The position numbers were made by a program, and so were the translations under genes. The notes under the pieces are model-generated. The model searched no databases and was not told the origin of the DNA. It worked only from the letters and a program-made list of their open reading frames with translations. From Blastomussa wellsi (lineage: Eukaryota; Cnidaria; Anthozoa; Scleractinia; Plerogyridae), in contig OX393573.1 of NCBI GenBank assembly GCA_947652115.1, positions 11,695,981 to 11,759,980 of the forward strand: a stretch of 64,000 bases of DNA. The letters run 5' to 3'. Positions 45,567 through 57,840 of the stretch are shown here, piece after piece. The stretch's first letter is position 1; the number at the start of each line of letters is the position of its first letter.

Positions 45567-48028
45567 ATGCAAAATGCACGCGGTAGGTCCAGGAGTTTTG
45601 GTGGAACTTATTTCGATTTACGGGTTGGTAGAATTATAGAACCCAATGTTAAAGCGGCTAGTATTTATTCTTAATATAAGATTTTGCTTCCTGTGCTAAC
45701 ATACAGTACAGCTTTTGAGTTAAAATATCCGTTGCTTTGTGAGAGAGCTGTATGCGCTCGTTAACAGAAACGTTTCTAATCTTTAAAGACTTAATCTAGA
45801 TTTACAGCGAAATGTATGGTCTACAAACCGGTAGATCTAGAGCGGTAATCGGTAATCTAATCGGAGCTAGGATCCATTGTTTGGGAGGACTGTGGTGTCC
45901 GCGCTTGATAATTTTAAAATGTAAAGTTTTGTATTTTTTGTTTTAGCATTCTTCAAGCCTTTTGATCTACGGGACGTGGTAAGCACACGGACAAAGAGAA
46001 AGGAGCTCTTCCTTGGTACCAACCTAGAGGCCTTTCACTGGAAAGGTAAACATTATTGAATAGTTTGTTGTTGTTTATTTATGTTTGTTTGTGGAATTAT
46101 GGTTTTGTTGTCTGATTTTGCGATGTATATCGTGACGTCACCCATTGTCATTAATATGCAAACAAGAACCTTATTGGCTCTTGAAACAATGACTTTTTTC
46201 CGTGGTTGGCAAATTTGAATATCAAAAGAAATGTGGCGTCAATGTTTGTAAACAAGAAATATCGCTATAAAAATTATAATGCTATTATATCCACTTACCT
46301 CAATAACATGATGTTTTATTTTTTTATTAGGGTATTGTATTGAAGACAAGCAACGTTTTCACAGTCTGCAGTACAGGGATGGTTATACTTCTTCATGGTA
46401 AGAAGTAAAATATAAAAATATAAAAAAATATTCACTGGGTACTGGGGAGACCACATTTCCGCTGGGTTGGAAATAATCGACTGGGTAGGGTTTCAGTGGG
46501 TCTGTAACAGATGGATATTTTAGACGTATCTTGTTTAATAAGAATGCACGCTTGTGTAAACAAGAGGAGGCCAAACTATCAAATTTTGGAAATGTAGAGA
46601 ACATTTTTACCTTGTAAGAGGCTCCCCTCCATACTGACTACGCCAGGTTAGTGAACGTTTTTCAAAATAACTTCAATCTGTTTGCACAAGGCTGATGGTG
46701 ATGCTGACTGTGGGTGTCGGTGGTTGGCAGAGCTGTTAGTCTTGTTAAGGTCATACCAAGGGCAATTTCTGGTTATTTTGCCAAAACATGTCTTTTAGCT
46801 TGATCAGGATCCACAAAATAAAGCTTGTGTATTAACCATTGCTAACCCTCAGCCACCAACCCTTAAAACATGTTTCTGTATTGAAGTTATAAGTCACCCA
46901 GAAACAACCTTGTTGACCTCTTCTATTCCTTAATTTCTGTAGTTACATGGTACAAGCCAGTGTCAGGACAAAGCCATTTTCGTCAAAACAACTTCATAAT
47001 GGTAAGTCTCCAAGATAACGTTATTAATGTATTAAACCTTATCTCCTCGATTAAGCGCCCGGGGCGCCAAGTATTAGACCCCCATCCCCATGTCAATATC
47101 ATTGATTGTCTCGAATTAGCTTTATTACATTCAGTGATGTTTTGGGCAAGAAACCACAAGAAATCTCGTCATTTCTCAAATTCATTCAGACTGATCTTTA
47201 AGGATAAGGGTGACCTTGCGTGATATTTTAAATTTCATTAGCCAACGTTGCAACATGGGTCATTAATCGAGGGTATATTAAACTGGTATTTATTTTAATT
47301 TTATGTTGCCATCGAAAGTAGCTGCGAATTGATATTGCAGAAGTAAATTAGATTTAAATCATGCTTGGTCGAAGGTCTCGATTTGTAGATTCAGTTTTGT
47401 AAATTTATTTTTGTGTTCTAAATATCTGAAGAAAATGCATTTAAACAAGTCTTCTGGTTTTCTGTCAGTAGCTTCGTTGCTTCGTGTTTTTCCCAGTTTT
47501 TTATTTATTTTTATGCTTATATTGTTTTCTTTGTTTGATTAAAGTTATGAAAACAATCCAATTCTCGAGTAAAAACAGAACTCAATTTCTGTGATAACCT
47601 AAATCTAAAATATGGTTCTTTCAAATCGAAAGCAAGAATGTCAATTAACTTTCTTTTGCATAAACGGATCTCAAAATATGGTTCTTTCAAATTGAAAGCA
47701 AGAATGTCAATTTCCTTTTTTTGTGCAGAAACGGATCTCAAAATATGGTTCTTTCAAATTGAAAGCAAGAATGTCAATTTTTTGTGTAGAAACGGTTAGT
47801 GCAAAATAAAACGCTTATCACCGTAAAAGGGAAAAAAATATTCAAATTTGGTCCTCTTTCATATGTAACTCTTACTAAAATCCAAAGTCAATTCCTGAGG
47901 AATATTTTCGTACATTTACATATTCTTCGAGATATCAGACTTTGTAATTATGTTAAATTTGTACAAGAGTTATCTTGACTTTGTTTCCAGCTGTTAGTGA
48001 GAGTCTAGGACGTAAAGAACCAAAATAA
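45567..48028 (+). CDS. Possible small spliced plus-strand gene (five exons, unknown)
   Basis: Segments 45567-45582, 45947-46045, 46331-46397, 46943-47001 and 47991-48028 have GT-AG borders and keep one open frame with phases 1, 1, 2, 1. The product would be about 92 residues, ending GRKEPK with a TAA that overlaps an AATAAA poly-A signal (48024-48029). The second exon is basic (STRTKRKELF). No domain is recognised. Exons two to four have good donors (GGTAAA, GGTAAG, GGTAAG) and pyrimidine-rich acceptors; exon one is only a guess. Chance agreement of short exons cannot be excluded. Confidence 0.33.
47590..47800. repeat. Tandem repeat, unit about 70 bp, three copies
   Basis: AAATATGGTTCTTTCAAATT, AAAGCAAGAATGTCAATT and AAACGGATCTC recur three times. 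The copies lie in the last intron of the possible plus-strand gene. Confidence 0.85.
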
Positions 48029-48682
48029 AATGTGCGTTTTCCATGACCTTTACGAAAGAAAATAGCCTTCCTTTGCAAGACAGAATTTGGGAAAAAGTTC
48101 TTTTGCATTGACTCAAAACTCTCGAACGCTAAACGTATTGAATGTCAGCAACTGGTCAAAATTTTGCTCATGTGTGCGTTATCATTTCGCCGACAAATAA
48201 ATTCATCACGTGCCGCGAAGACACTGCAGACTTTTCCCTGAAAAAGGAAATGGAGGCTGAAGATGATGGCAGTGTAAAAGCAATAACTTTACAGCTTTTT
48301 TCATCCAGAAAGCTTTCTTGCTAACTTAGAGCAAGCAGACAGTGTATTTCCGCGGTAGGCAAAAACGCTTTATATTCGCATATTTCTATTAAATCCTGTT
48401 AAATCGACAAACATTGATCATACATGAAATCAGCCAAACACAAGTTGATATCTTTTCTTGCTCGAGATTCATCATTAATCGTTCGTGACCTTGATGAATA
48501 ATTCACAAGCAAATGAAGACATTTAGAAAATGCTCATCTTCTTGTTTTATGGCAAAAATTGGAAACGTCAACGGCACCTCGGGCGTACGTGGTTTAGGGG
48601 AGGAGGGTGATGTGATAGGTCCCCGAAAGGTTTTCGCTCTGGCTCGTTTTAGCACTGGTTTTCGCTGTGGCTATAAAGCACG

Positions 48683-48745
48683 ATTCTATTCCGTCACCGC
48701 ACTGAGGGCTCACGTGAGATACCATTGCGCCTGCGCGAACTCAGT
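48683..48745 (+). repeat. Left inverted terminal repeat of DIRS element
   Basis: It runs from ATTCTATTCCGTCACCGC through CTGAGGGCTCACGTGAGAT to GCGAACTCAGT. The outer part is complementary to 52963-53000. Confidence 0.85.
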
Positions 48746-48835
48746 GTGTTGCCGCCTTTGGAGCGAACGGACGTTTGGTTTTTCAACACGCTGAGAATTT
48801 TACTGATTTTAGTTTTAAGCGATAATTCGCTAAAA

Positions 48836-50005
48836 ATGCCCGAGACCTCGAATAAATCTGAGCGTAAGGGCGAGAAAGACAACTTAAAAAGGAAAAGTAG
48901 TGGCTCTAGAAGCGAACACATTGAAGCAAATGTTAGAATCATCGAAAGAGATGATGGCGCCGATGGCGCCAAAACTGACTCACATGGTTTACAAGAGCTG
49001 GCCGCTACGCTGAGACAGGGTTTCACCCAGATGTCTCAAGATTTATCTAAGACTATTGCTGAGTCGTTCAAACAGTTTCAGTCAGACTTTGAAGTACAAT
49101 ATGTTGACACGGAGGAAGAACAGGAGGCAAAATCTGCCGAGAATGACCACGAGGTCAGCGAAGAGCCCCCCACGAAGAAGAAGCGAGATGACAAAACTAC
49201 GAGCTTAGAAGAAGCTGTGACAAAGCTGGCTGACTCAGCCGGGGCTCACAAAATGCCTTCTAATGAAGGAAAATTTGAGGTACTTAACAGCTTGGAACAA
49301 GAGCTGAAGAAAGAGGAGACGGGCCTAAGTGTAAACACAGAGCTGGCGAATGTAGTGAATGCCATGCTCAAAGAAGGGCTGCCTGAAGAGAAACTTCAGG
49401 AAAAGTTGAACAAGTATCACAGACCAGAGAACTGTGAATTCTTGACAAAAGTACGAGTCAATCAACCAGTATGGGACCACCTTACTCCAACAGTCCGGTC
49501 CCAAGATGTTAGACTGCAAAAGGTGCAGACATCCATCTTCAAAGGAATGTGCGCGTTGACAAATATGATCGACAAACTCCTTGAGCACTTGTCGTCACTC
49601 CCAGCGGGAAACGACCTTCTTCAAAAGTCAACAGATGCACTTACATTATTCGCTAATGCAAACAGTGAACTCAATCAAAGACGAAGGGAATTTATTAAAC
49701 CGGATTTACACGAGGAATACAAACATCTTTGCTCCTCGTCGGTTCCGATCACTGACCAATTGTTTTGCAATGATCTCCCGAAACAAGTGAAAGAATTGAC
49801 TGAGGTCAATCGAGTGGGAAAGAAAGTCTCCACACACAGTGGTCGATCAACGAACAAGCCTGATTATCACAGGCACAACTTTTACGCACATAGCCGCGGA
49901 CGCTCAGGAAACCAACATTATAGGAAGCCTTTTTTAGGATCGTGGAAAAACGAACACAAACATCCTCCGAACTTCAAGAGGAAGAAGGAGGGGAAGTCAA
50001 AATGA
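48836..50005 (+). CDS. DIRS ORF1, gag-like (389 aa)
   Basis: The start at MPETSNKSERKG is chosen over the upstream in-frame ATG, which lies in the terminal repeat. The protein has a charged N-terminus, acidic middle (VDTEEEQEAKS), a basic KKKR patch and a basic C-terminus rich in H, N and R (HRHNFYAHSRGRSGNQHYRK). This fits a nucleic-acid-binding structural protein. It ends inside the start of the RT ORF with an overlap of 64 nt. No zinc knuckle is seen. Confidence 0.75.
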   Translation: MPETSNKSERKGEKDNLKRKSSGSRSEHIEANVRIIERDDGADGAKTDSHGLQELAATLRQGFTQMSQDLSKTIAESFKQFQSDFEVQYVDTEEEQEAKSAENDHEVSEEPPTKKKRDDKTTSLEEAVTKLADSAGAHKMPSNEGKFEVLNSLEQELKKEETGLSVNTELANVVNAMLKEGLPEEKLQEKLNKYHRPENCEFLTKVRVNQPVWDHLTPTVRSQDVRLQKVQTSIFKGMCALTNMIDKLLEHLSSLPAGNDLLQKSTDALTLFANANSELNQRRREFIKPDLHEEYKHLCSSSVPITDQLFCNDLPKQVKELTEVNRVGKKVSTHSGRSTNKPDYHRHNFYAHSRGRSGNQHYRKPFLGSWKNEHKHPPNFKRKKEGKSK

Positions 50006-52097
50006 ATCAGACTGCTAACAACGTTGAGGTACGAAATGTGTTAGAGCAATCTATTAAAATTACAGGTGGAAGACTGAAACAATTTACCTCTCAGCGGCAA
50101 TGCATAACCTCAGATCCTTTCATACTTAATAGTGTGAAAAATTATAACATTGAGTTTGAAAATGGAGAGCCAATGCAGTTTATGCCACCAAAAGAAATAA
50201 ATTTTACAAAACCAGTGCAGGAGGTCATTGACAATGAAATTGATAAACTGCTGACCAAAGGTGTGTTTTCAGAAACCACACATTGCCCTGGTGAATATAT
50301 TTCTACTATATTCGTACGCCCTAAGAAAGATGGAGGGTTTAGATTAATTCTAAATTTGAAGAATTTGAATGAACATGTGGAGTATCAACATTTTAAGATG
50401 GATACCTTACAATCGGCAATAAGGCTTATGACTCCAAACTGTTATATGGCCTCAGTAGATCTGCGTGACGCATACTACTCAGTGCCAATTCACAAAGATG
50501 ATCAAAAATATCTGAGGTTTTGCTGGAAAGGTAGATTGTTTCAGTTTACATGTCTACCAAATGGTCTGGCTTGTGCACCCCGACTCTTCACAAAAATCCT
50601 TAAGCCAGTGTATGCTACACTGTGCCAGAAGGGTCACCTAAATGTAGGCTATATTGATGACTCTTATTTACAAGGGGAGAGTGTGGAGGACTGCCAAGCC
50701 AATATTAATGATACCTGTGACTTATTTTCAACATTGGGTTTTATCCTACATCCTGATAAGTCGGTCTTACAGCCAGTTCAAGTCCTTACATTTCTGGGAT
50801 TTGTCTTGGATTCAGTTAATATGACTGTCTCCTTAACACAGGAAAAAATCCAGCGCATAAGGGAAAGATGCAAGAAAATGATGGAGCTGGTTGAGCTCCC
50901 AATCCAGGAACTAGCTAGCTTTATAGGGCTTTTAGTGTCAAGTTTTCCTGGGATCTTATATGGACCACTGTATTATAGACAACTTGACAGGGATAAAACT
51001 ACAGCCTTAAGACAAAACTATGGCAATTATAATGCTCAAATGAGATTATCCCAAGAAAGCTTTTCAGAGATAAAGTGGTGGTATGATAACATACAGACCA
51101 ATAACTACCCCATATTATTGCTTAATTCAAAGGTTGATGTAACAATTTACACCAATGCATCAACTAAAGGATGGGGAGCTGTCAACGAGACAGAGAAAAT
51201 AGGAGGTAGATGGTCAGAGGAAGAAGCAAAATATCACATTAATTGTCTGGAGCTGTTAGCTGCAATTTTTGGACTTAAACATTTTGCAAAAATGAGCAAG
51301 GCATTCACGTTAAGATTTACTCTGATAACTCTACAACTGTGAACTATATTAATGCTATGGGAGGTGTACATTCTAGGGAATGTCACACTATTGCTAAAGA
51401 TATTTGGCAGTGGTGCATAGAAAAACAAATATGGTTAACAGCTGCTCATATCCCAGGGACAAAAAATGTTGAGGCAGATCGGGAATCACGCGTTTTCTCA
51501 GACAACAAGGAATGGATGATAAGATCTGATATTTTCCAACAGATCACAGATATCTGGGGGGAGCCCTCCATAGATCTCTTTGCATCCAGACTAAATCATC
51601 AGGTTCCATGCTATGTATCCTGGAAATCTGACCCAGGGGCAGCCTTTATTGATGCATTTTCTGTAACATGGGATAAACACTTGTTCTATGCTTTCCCTCC
51701 TTTCAGTTTAATTGCAAGATGCCTACAGAAAATACAAACCGATTGTGCAGAGGGATTGATGATAGTTCCAATGTGGCCAACCCAGAGTTGGTATCCCAAA
51801 CTTCTTCGCATGTTAGTGGCTGTTCCAAGAGTGTTACCACAACAACGAACTGCCTTACAAATGCCAGGGATGCCACAAGAAGTCCACCCCCTATTCAGGA
51901 AAATGGTTCTGATTGCATGCAGATTGTCCGGCAGTCCTATGAGACACAAGGAATTTCTCAAAAGGCAACCTCCATCATCTTACAGTCCTGGAGGAAAGGA
52001 ACTACAAAGCAATATTCATCTTACATCAAAAGATGGACTACATATTGTCATAAAAAACAGATTGATCCAGTTTCTGCCACTGTCCCCCAGGCACTAG
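49942..52097 (+). pseudogene. DIRS reverse transcriptase-RNase H, frameshifted
   Basis: The first segment (49942-51342) carries RT motifs FRLILNLKNLN, SVDLRDAYYS (D173) and GYIDDS (residues 236-241). RNase H begins at TIYTNAS (N405 where D is usual) with E437 in NCLELLAA. Near 51300 the frame shifts and continues in 51339-52097 (upstream reading includes YSDNSTTV and then NVEADRESR), followed by the DIRS-type tail (DLFASRLN). The shift and the D-to-N change suggest loss of RNase H function. Confidence 0.82.
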
Positions 52098-52801
52098 ACT
52101 TTTTAGTGGAGCTATTTGAGTCAGGCATCGGTTACAGTGGTATTAACACTGCAAGGTCTGCTCTGTCCAGTGTCTTAAAGCCTGTGGACGGGATGACTTT
52201 TGGAGCACAAGAGAGTGTTAAGAGGTTCTTAAAAGGAGTTTACGAAGCAAGACCTTCCAACCCAAGATATACTGAGACATGGGATGTGAGCAAGGTTCTG
52301 AACTATCTTAAGACAATCTCTATTACAGACTGCTCACTAAAGGACCTGACTTTAAAATTAGTCACTTTAATGTCATTAGTATCAGCTCAACGGGGGCAGA
52401 CAATTCACTACTTGTCTTTGGAGGACATGGTTGTTTCAGAAACTACTGTGACTTTTATTATCTCCAGGCCTATTAAACAGTCTAAGCCAAGGTCGAAACC
52501 CACTGTTGTTAAGTTTGTAGCTTACCCGGACAACCCTAACATTTGTGTTGTCACTACCTTGAAGGCATATCTTGATCGTACCTCTTCTTTACGTGGAGGT
52601 GCACAACAATTGTTTATTAGTCATTACAAGCCATTTAAACCAGTTTCCCGGGACACCATCAGTAGATGGGTCAAAGCTGTAATGCATAAGTCAGGAATTG
52701 ATGTAAACCTTTTCAAGCCCCACAGTACTAGGGCTGCCGCAACATCTAAGGCTCTGTTGAAATCTGTACCATTAGAGCACATCTTATCAGTTGCAGGATA
52801 G
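51719..52801 (+). pseudogene. DIRS tyrosine recombinase, truncated and lacking the catalytic tyrosine
   Basis: The ORF has SAM-like N-terminal helices (TTKQYSSYIKRW), the first arginine in SAQRGQT, and the HxxR motif in PHSTRAA. After HILSVAG a TAG replaces the tryptophan codon usually found there. Past the stop, the text reads DTFAKFSSKP, so the expected nucleophilic Tyr is Ser. Both changes would block strand transfer. It overlaps the RT-RNase H tail by about 380 nt in another frame, as in other DIRS elements. Confidence 0.82.
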
Positions 52802-52959
52802 AGCTCATCTGACACTTTTGCAAAGTTTTCTAGCAAGCCTGTTATCAACACAGATAGCTTTTCTAACGTTTTGTTACAAGAGTAAGTTAATAAACTGGTT
52901 TTGACCAATATGAGTTGCTTGGTTGGTCATTACTCTGTTCATGTGTGCAGTGGGCTTTG

Positions 52960-53085
52960 AAGTCTCACGTGAGCCCTCAGTGCGGTGACGGAATAGAATT
53001 GGAAAATTAAACGAGACTTACCTGTAAGTTGAAGTTTGATTGAAATTCTATCCGTCACCAAGCGCTGAGGGATTACGTGCCCTCC
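52960..53085 (+). repeat. Internal complementary region of DIRS element
   Basis: The left half (CTCACGTGAGCCCTCAGTGC and on) is complementary to the left end. The right half (ATCCGTCACCAAGCGCTGAG and on) matches the expected complement of a complete right end. DIRS elements use this region to circularise replication intermediates. Confidence 0.85.
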
Positions 53086-53154
53086 CTTTTAAGGCCCTCC
53101 CATTTTGCTGGTCAGGGTTTTCTTTCCCCTGCACACATGGCAAGTGCTTTAAAA

Positions 53155-53197
53155 ACTGAGTTCGCGCAGGCGCAATGCTATCTCACGTAATCCCTCA
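53155..53197 (-). repeat. Right inverted terminal repeat of DIRS element
   Basis: Inverted, it reads TGAGGGATTACGTGAGATAG then GCGCCTGCGCGAACTCAGT. It stops at TGAGGG, whereas the left end has about 20 further bases. Confidence 0.85.
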
Positions 53198-53561
53198 TAA
53201 GATGACATATGTTTGTTGATTATGACGTCATCTTGGATCCGCCATCTTGAATTTCACTATTTTCTTATATATCCAGAAAATAAAGGAAGTCAATACGAAA
53301 TAAAGCCAAAATGTTAATTAAGTTGGCTATTATACTGGAAAAATTAAGATTTATGTCAAAAATGTCGATATTTTGTCCTGATCCTGTATATTATTATGCG
53401 GTTGCCATGGTGTAATGTATGCGTGACATAACGTGACAACGGATAAATGAACAGCTATTAAAAATTACGGCATCATGGAGTAAAGCCTCTTTTCACAATT
53501 GTAAAAAACCTAAGGGGGGAAGGGCATTCAAACCCCGCCCTTCTTGGTAAGTCCGAGGGTT

Positions 53562-54262
53562 ACAGCGGTTACCGATCACACGCGCCCTCCAGCGACTTTT
53601 TTCTTGAATAATTGCATGCGCCAGTTTCGAATTGCTCTTTTATCGCCAAACACAACGACAAGATGACAATATTCTAACCTTTTGTGAATGATTTCCATGA
53701 TTTGCTGAGTATGTCAAAACAGCGCCTAAACATTTGAGCAATAGGCGGTAACTCGTATTCCACAGAGCAAGCAAATATGAAAAAATAAAAAATTTCTTTC
53801 AAGCGCGTAATATTGTGACAAAACAAAGAGACGGCCGCTAAGCGACTGCTCTCGCCAAAGCATCAAGGCAAATGCTTGTGGAAACCAAATATTTTCGAAG
53901 TGGTTCTTATTGCAGATAACACGACTGCTTAGGGTGTTAAGCAATGCAAGTATCAACAACGAATTGCCTGTAATACCGACACGTTTCATGAAATTCGTGC
54001 GTTTTATACGCATGATCATTTTGAATTTTGTGCAATTTCACCGACAATATTCAAGACTTGAGGGCTGTTTCTCTTTTCAAAGGGTCAAAAACAGCTGCTG
54101 GATGGAATTCTTTCAAAAACGGAAAGCCGAGGGTCGCTCCACGGCTGGAATGAAACCTACTACTGTCATGGAAACAGATGATTGACGTCCAGCGAAACTC
54201 ATTTTTCAAACGGAAAAAAACATAAGTTGGAGGGCGCGTGTAATCGGTAACAGCTGTAAAAT
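53562..54262. mobile_element. Non-autonomous TIR element of about 700 bp
   Basis: Left end TTACAGCGGTTACCGAT, then ACACGCGCCCTCCA. The right end is its complement with two mismatches. No transposase is inside and the target duplication is unclear. Confidence 0.65.
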
Positions 54263-54299
54263 ATGGCGCGTTTTTAGTGTCAAAATCCAAAAGCTCATT

Positions 54300-55010
54300 T
54301 CAAACATATTATATTTCTATTCAAATATTCAATCCTGAGTTTAAAACCAACAGCACTTTAATTCAAATATATCCTTCTATTCTGATGTCCAATTCTTCAA
54401 TTAAACCTTTTGTTTAACAATTCAGATACGCTATTTGTCTACTGAAACATCCATTTTTTCAATTCAAAACAACGTTTCTTCGATTCAATTATGCTCTTTT
54501 TCTCTTCAAACTTGCAATTCTTCGTTTCAAACATGTTTTTCTTTTTGTCAAACGTGCTATTGCGCATTTCAAATCCCCAATCTTGCAATTCAAAATAGTC
54601 CGTTCCGCAAGTAAAGATGCTATCCTTTTATTCCAATATGCAATTCTTCACCGCAAATCTACAATTCGTCAATTCAAATGCGCCATTCATCAGTTCAAGC
54701 ACGCTTTTTGTCGACAGAAACATGCAGTTCTTCACTTCAAAACAACCGTTCTGCAATTCAGACTCTTTTCTCTTCAACTCAAACCGGCAACTCTTCAATT
54801 CCAACATGTCCTCTTTCGGATCAGACGTGTAGTTCGACTATGGCGATATCCAATCGTATAATTTGATAACGCTGTTCAACGCTTCAGTTATTCGAACTCC
54901 CTTTCCAAACATTCAATAATTCAATCCAAAAGTCACATTTAGTACTCGTCATTCCCAATACGCAATCCTTCAATTCAAACATTCAAAGTCTCAACGCAAA
55001 CACGCTGTTC
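54300..55010. repeat. Degenerate tandem repeat, unit near 30 bp
   Basis: CAATTCTTCAATTCAAAC-like units with inserted variable pieces recur about twenty times. Open frames on the plus strand (54583-54861 and neighbours) are by-products of the repeat. Confidence 0.7.
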
Positions 55011-55704
55011 TTTGTCGTCACCTGGGAACTAGCCCGGCCATGCATGCGTATAAGGAAAAAACCCCATGGACTGCGGACTACGGACTACGGACGGGGTATA
55101 AAGCGCGAACTGAGGTATAAAATACAGACTTTTCTTCTTTTTTAATAAAAGATAGTTTAATTTGGCTATAATTGCTATAATAAACAAAATTAAACAGAAT
55201 TAATATAAAAAAAACACAGCAAATACGGTACGGTACTCACGATAACACTAAAAACCTGCCAAATTTGACTTTTTCTGACATACCATTCTACCAAGACCTA
55301 AGTTTACAACATACTATAATTTTAAGAAAAAATGCCTCATATAAAATCGCCTTGGAACAAAAACTCATCACTCTTTTGGCTCCATATTTGTTGTTGTGTT
55401 ATCCTTGTGCTGGCGCTGCCTCGCGTCAGCACCAACGACTGCAGAGCGCGCGCGAAAACTGTGTTCAGCCACCTTAAAACAATAAGAAGTCTTTTTGTTT
55501 TATATTTAGTGGTAAAAAGTGTTTAATTTTCTCTTGTGCTTTAACTTATAGCGCTCCCTGTTTTAGTGCCAAGTTGAGCACAATGTCATCTACACTTCAA
55601 GCTTTTCGGCTCGGCAATTCATTGACGTTAACGATAGATTTGACTTTTATAATTCACGCTAATAAAACGACAAAGAGACACGAACAACAGAAACTCGTAC
55701 TCAC

Positions 55705-55771
55705 TTTCTTCGCACATTACATCTACCGCCATAGAAGACAACAAGAAGACAGCGAGGGCGAAAGGAACCAT
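55705..55771 (-). CDS. Gene C exon 1: signal peptide
   Basis: Same 22-codon exon as gene A exon 1, with one amino-acid change (Y to D after MAV) and an intact A|GTGAGT donor. The next recognised exon on this strand is a lone cbEGF 12 kb away, so gene C is probably non-functional or assembled differently. Confidence 0.65.
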
Positions 55772-57795
55772 GTTGTAATTGACCTCGAGATGACTTGTTG
55801 GCGCAGCTCACTGAAAATGTGAAATTATATCGCACGACTACATTAACAGCAAAGTGGCTCGCGAGAGTAGCTTCACTGAATGACTAAGACATCAGCTCGC
55901 CATCGAGAAGACAACTGCGCTTAACGAGGAAGCGAACTATTTTTATATGCCTATCATAAATTGCACTTCATTTTGAGCCAATTAAGGTAATTTGTCACAT
56001 AAAGGTAATTTGTTTGGACAAATTACGGAGGGGTTCATTTCAAGCCACCGTTTTTTTTTTTCATGTTTTGTTAATTATAATAAGGTTTGTTTTGTTATTG
56101 TATACATCTTAAAGGGGTACAGTCACCATGAATAAAGTCAACTTTGGCAATGTATGAAATTGCCTTCAAATCAAAGGAAACCTTGAAATAGTAGTATACT
56201 AAGGTAGAAAAACACCAAAGATGCACCAATAAACTAAGAAGGCTCCGGCTAGACAGGGTGGGTCGGGAGCGGTTGGGCATCGTAGCCTGCAGACAAAGGT
56301 TTTATCTCTGCACGAGATTCTAGTGCAAGCTCTGATTGGTCAGATCCGGGAGGTTGAATTGTTTGATTGATGTCTCCATTTTGCCAATCCGATTTCATCA
56401 AAATTTGCATATCGCTGAAAATCGTTAAAATGTAAACATCTACTGGCTGTTTATTACCGGTTTACAGATCTTTTTAAAGACCATTTATCAGCCTTTCAAT
56501 GAGGAATTTCGTAGACGTCTCGCTTCGTAATATTTCCGTGGAGAAACTTCCGTACTGATTTCGCCTCGCTGAATGTATAATTCCGGCCGGCGAACCGAAC
56601 AAAGCGACTCTGAAATTTATCGATGGAGATGCACTGAGTCAAGCAAGCCGCCTCATGCAGTGACTTGTAAAGATGGAAACTGATCGAGAAAGACAAATAG
56701 CTTGTACGCATGACATACAACTAGGGTTGGAAAAATCTCTTCTAGCGAGGCTCGAAATTAATCACGCTTGAGCCAAAATAATGCTTTGACCAGGGACAAC
56801 AAGTAGTTCCTTATTTTTGGAAACGTTGAAGATAAGTGGCGAGGTTATTCTTTTAGAATTCTAAGAATCACAGGTTAACGGCTTTTTACAAAATCGGGAA
56901 TGGAGATAAATTTGCAAAGAGCTGGAGTAAACCTAGCCTGCGAACACAGACGGATTTCGCAGGCTAGAGTAAGCCCGAAGTAAAGTGCGAATCTATTTAC
57001 AGCTTTAATTACAAGGGGGAGGAATGGCGGCTTGAACCCTTTGTCAACTGGCTCCACCGTCCCGTACCCACCCCTGGAGCCTGTTCACAGGCTACATCAA
57101 ATGTCAACCATGTGCGTGAGACATGCGTAGATTGTAACCTTTTTTGTCGATAATCACAGATAGGTTAATTGTGTAGCTCATGAGAATTTCGTAGCGCATT
57201 GGGGGGTGGTGGGGGGTTATTTCTTTCTAACTTACAGATCTAGGGCAGTTGCTAAGGGATTGTTCAGGGCGGCATTTGGAGGAAAGCGCGATCGGAGCGT
57301 TTTGTGGTGTTTAATGATGACTATAATGTGGAGAAAAAGCGTGGTTTTTTATTCAAAGAGGGGGATTTATTGAGCTGATTAAGTTGTTATGCAGATGGTA
57401 TTTGATTTCAAATGCATGGATGTCATTGCTATGGAGATGGTATACTAATCCAGTGTTTCTGATAATAACTAGTAACATTTACTTCGAAGTTCTTTATGAT
57501 CTTCGTCGGTTCTCCCCACAATATTCGGAAGTTATGGTGTTTTTCGTGCTTTCCTCGTGCAGGGCAAGTCCATAAAACGTATATTGCATCTATTCGTATT
57601 AACACAAGTCGATCGCAAAAAAATAAACCGGTCCATGTGCTCCCTGGTACGTCTTTGTTTTTTTGTATATTCCCAGAAGGCCACGCTCTGTTGGTTAAAC
57701 TAAGGGTCCATCGGCCTGACCTCTTTCAAGGGGTATGCCTCAATTGCTTTTTATAACGTTTGGATACAGGGGATGGTTGTCTTGTTTATTACTAG

Positions 57796-57840
<45 letters not shown>

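Larger units (their letters stand above)
48683..53197 (+). mobile_element. DIRS-like tyrosine-recombinase retrotransposon
   Basis: Inverted terminal repeats (about 48703-48745 and 53155-53197) share GCGCCTGCGCGAACTCAGT. An internal complementary region (52960-53085) contains sequence complementary to the outer edges of the two ends, the hallmark of DIRS elements. The gene order is gag-like ORF, RT-RNase H, tyrosine recombinase. The copy is damaged: a frameshift in RNase H, and a stop plus loss of the nucleophile in the recombinase. Confidence 0.9.
53198..55236. other. Interval between DIRS element and right duplication
   Basis: No exon of gene C is recognised. It holds a TIR element (53562-54262) and a degenerate tandem repeat (54300-55010). 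Confidence 0.5.

Noticed and set aside
54583..54861. A 92-codon plus-strand ORF
   Set aside because: Lies in a degenerate tandem repeat; the periodic sequence explains the open frame.
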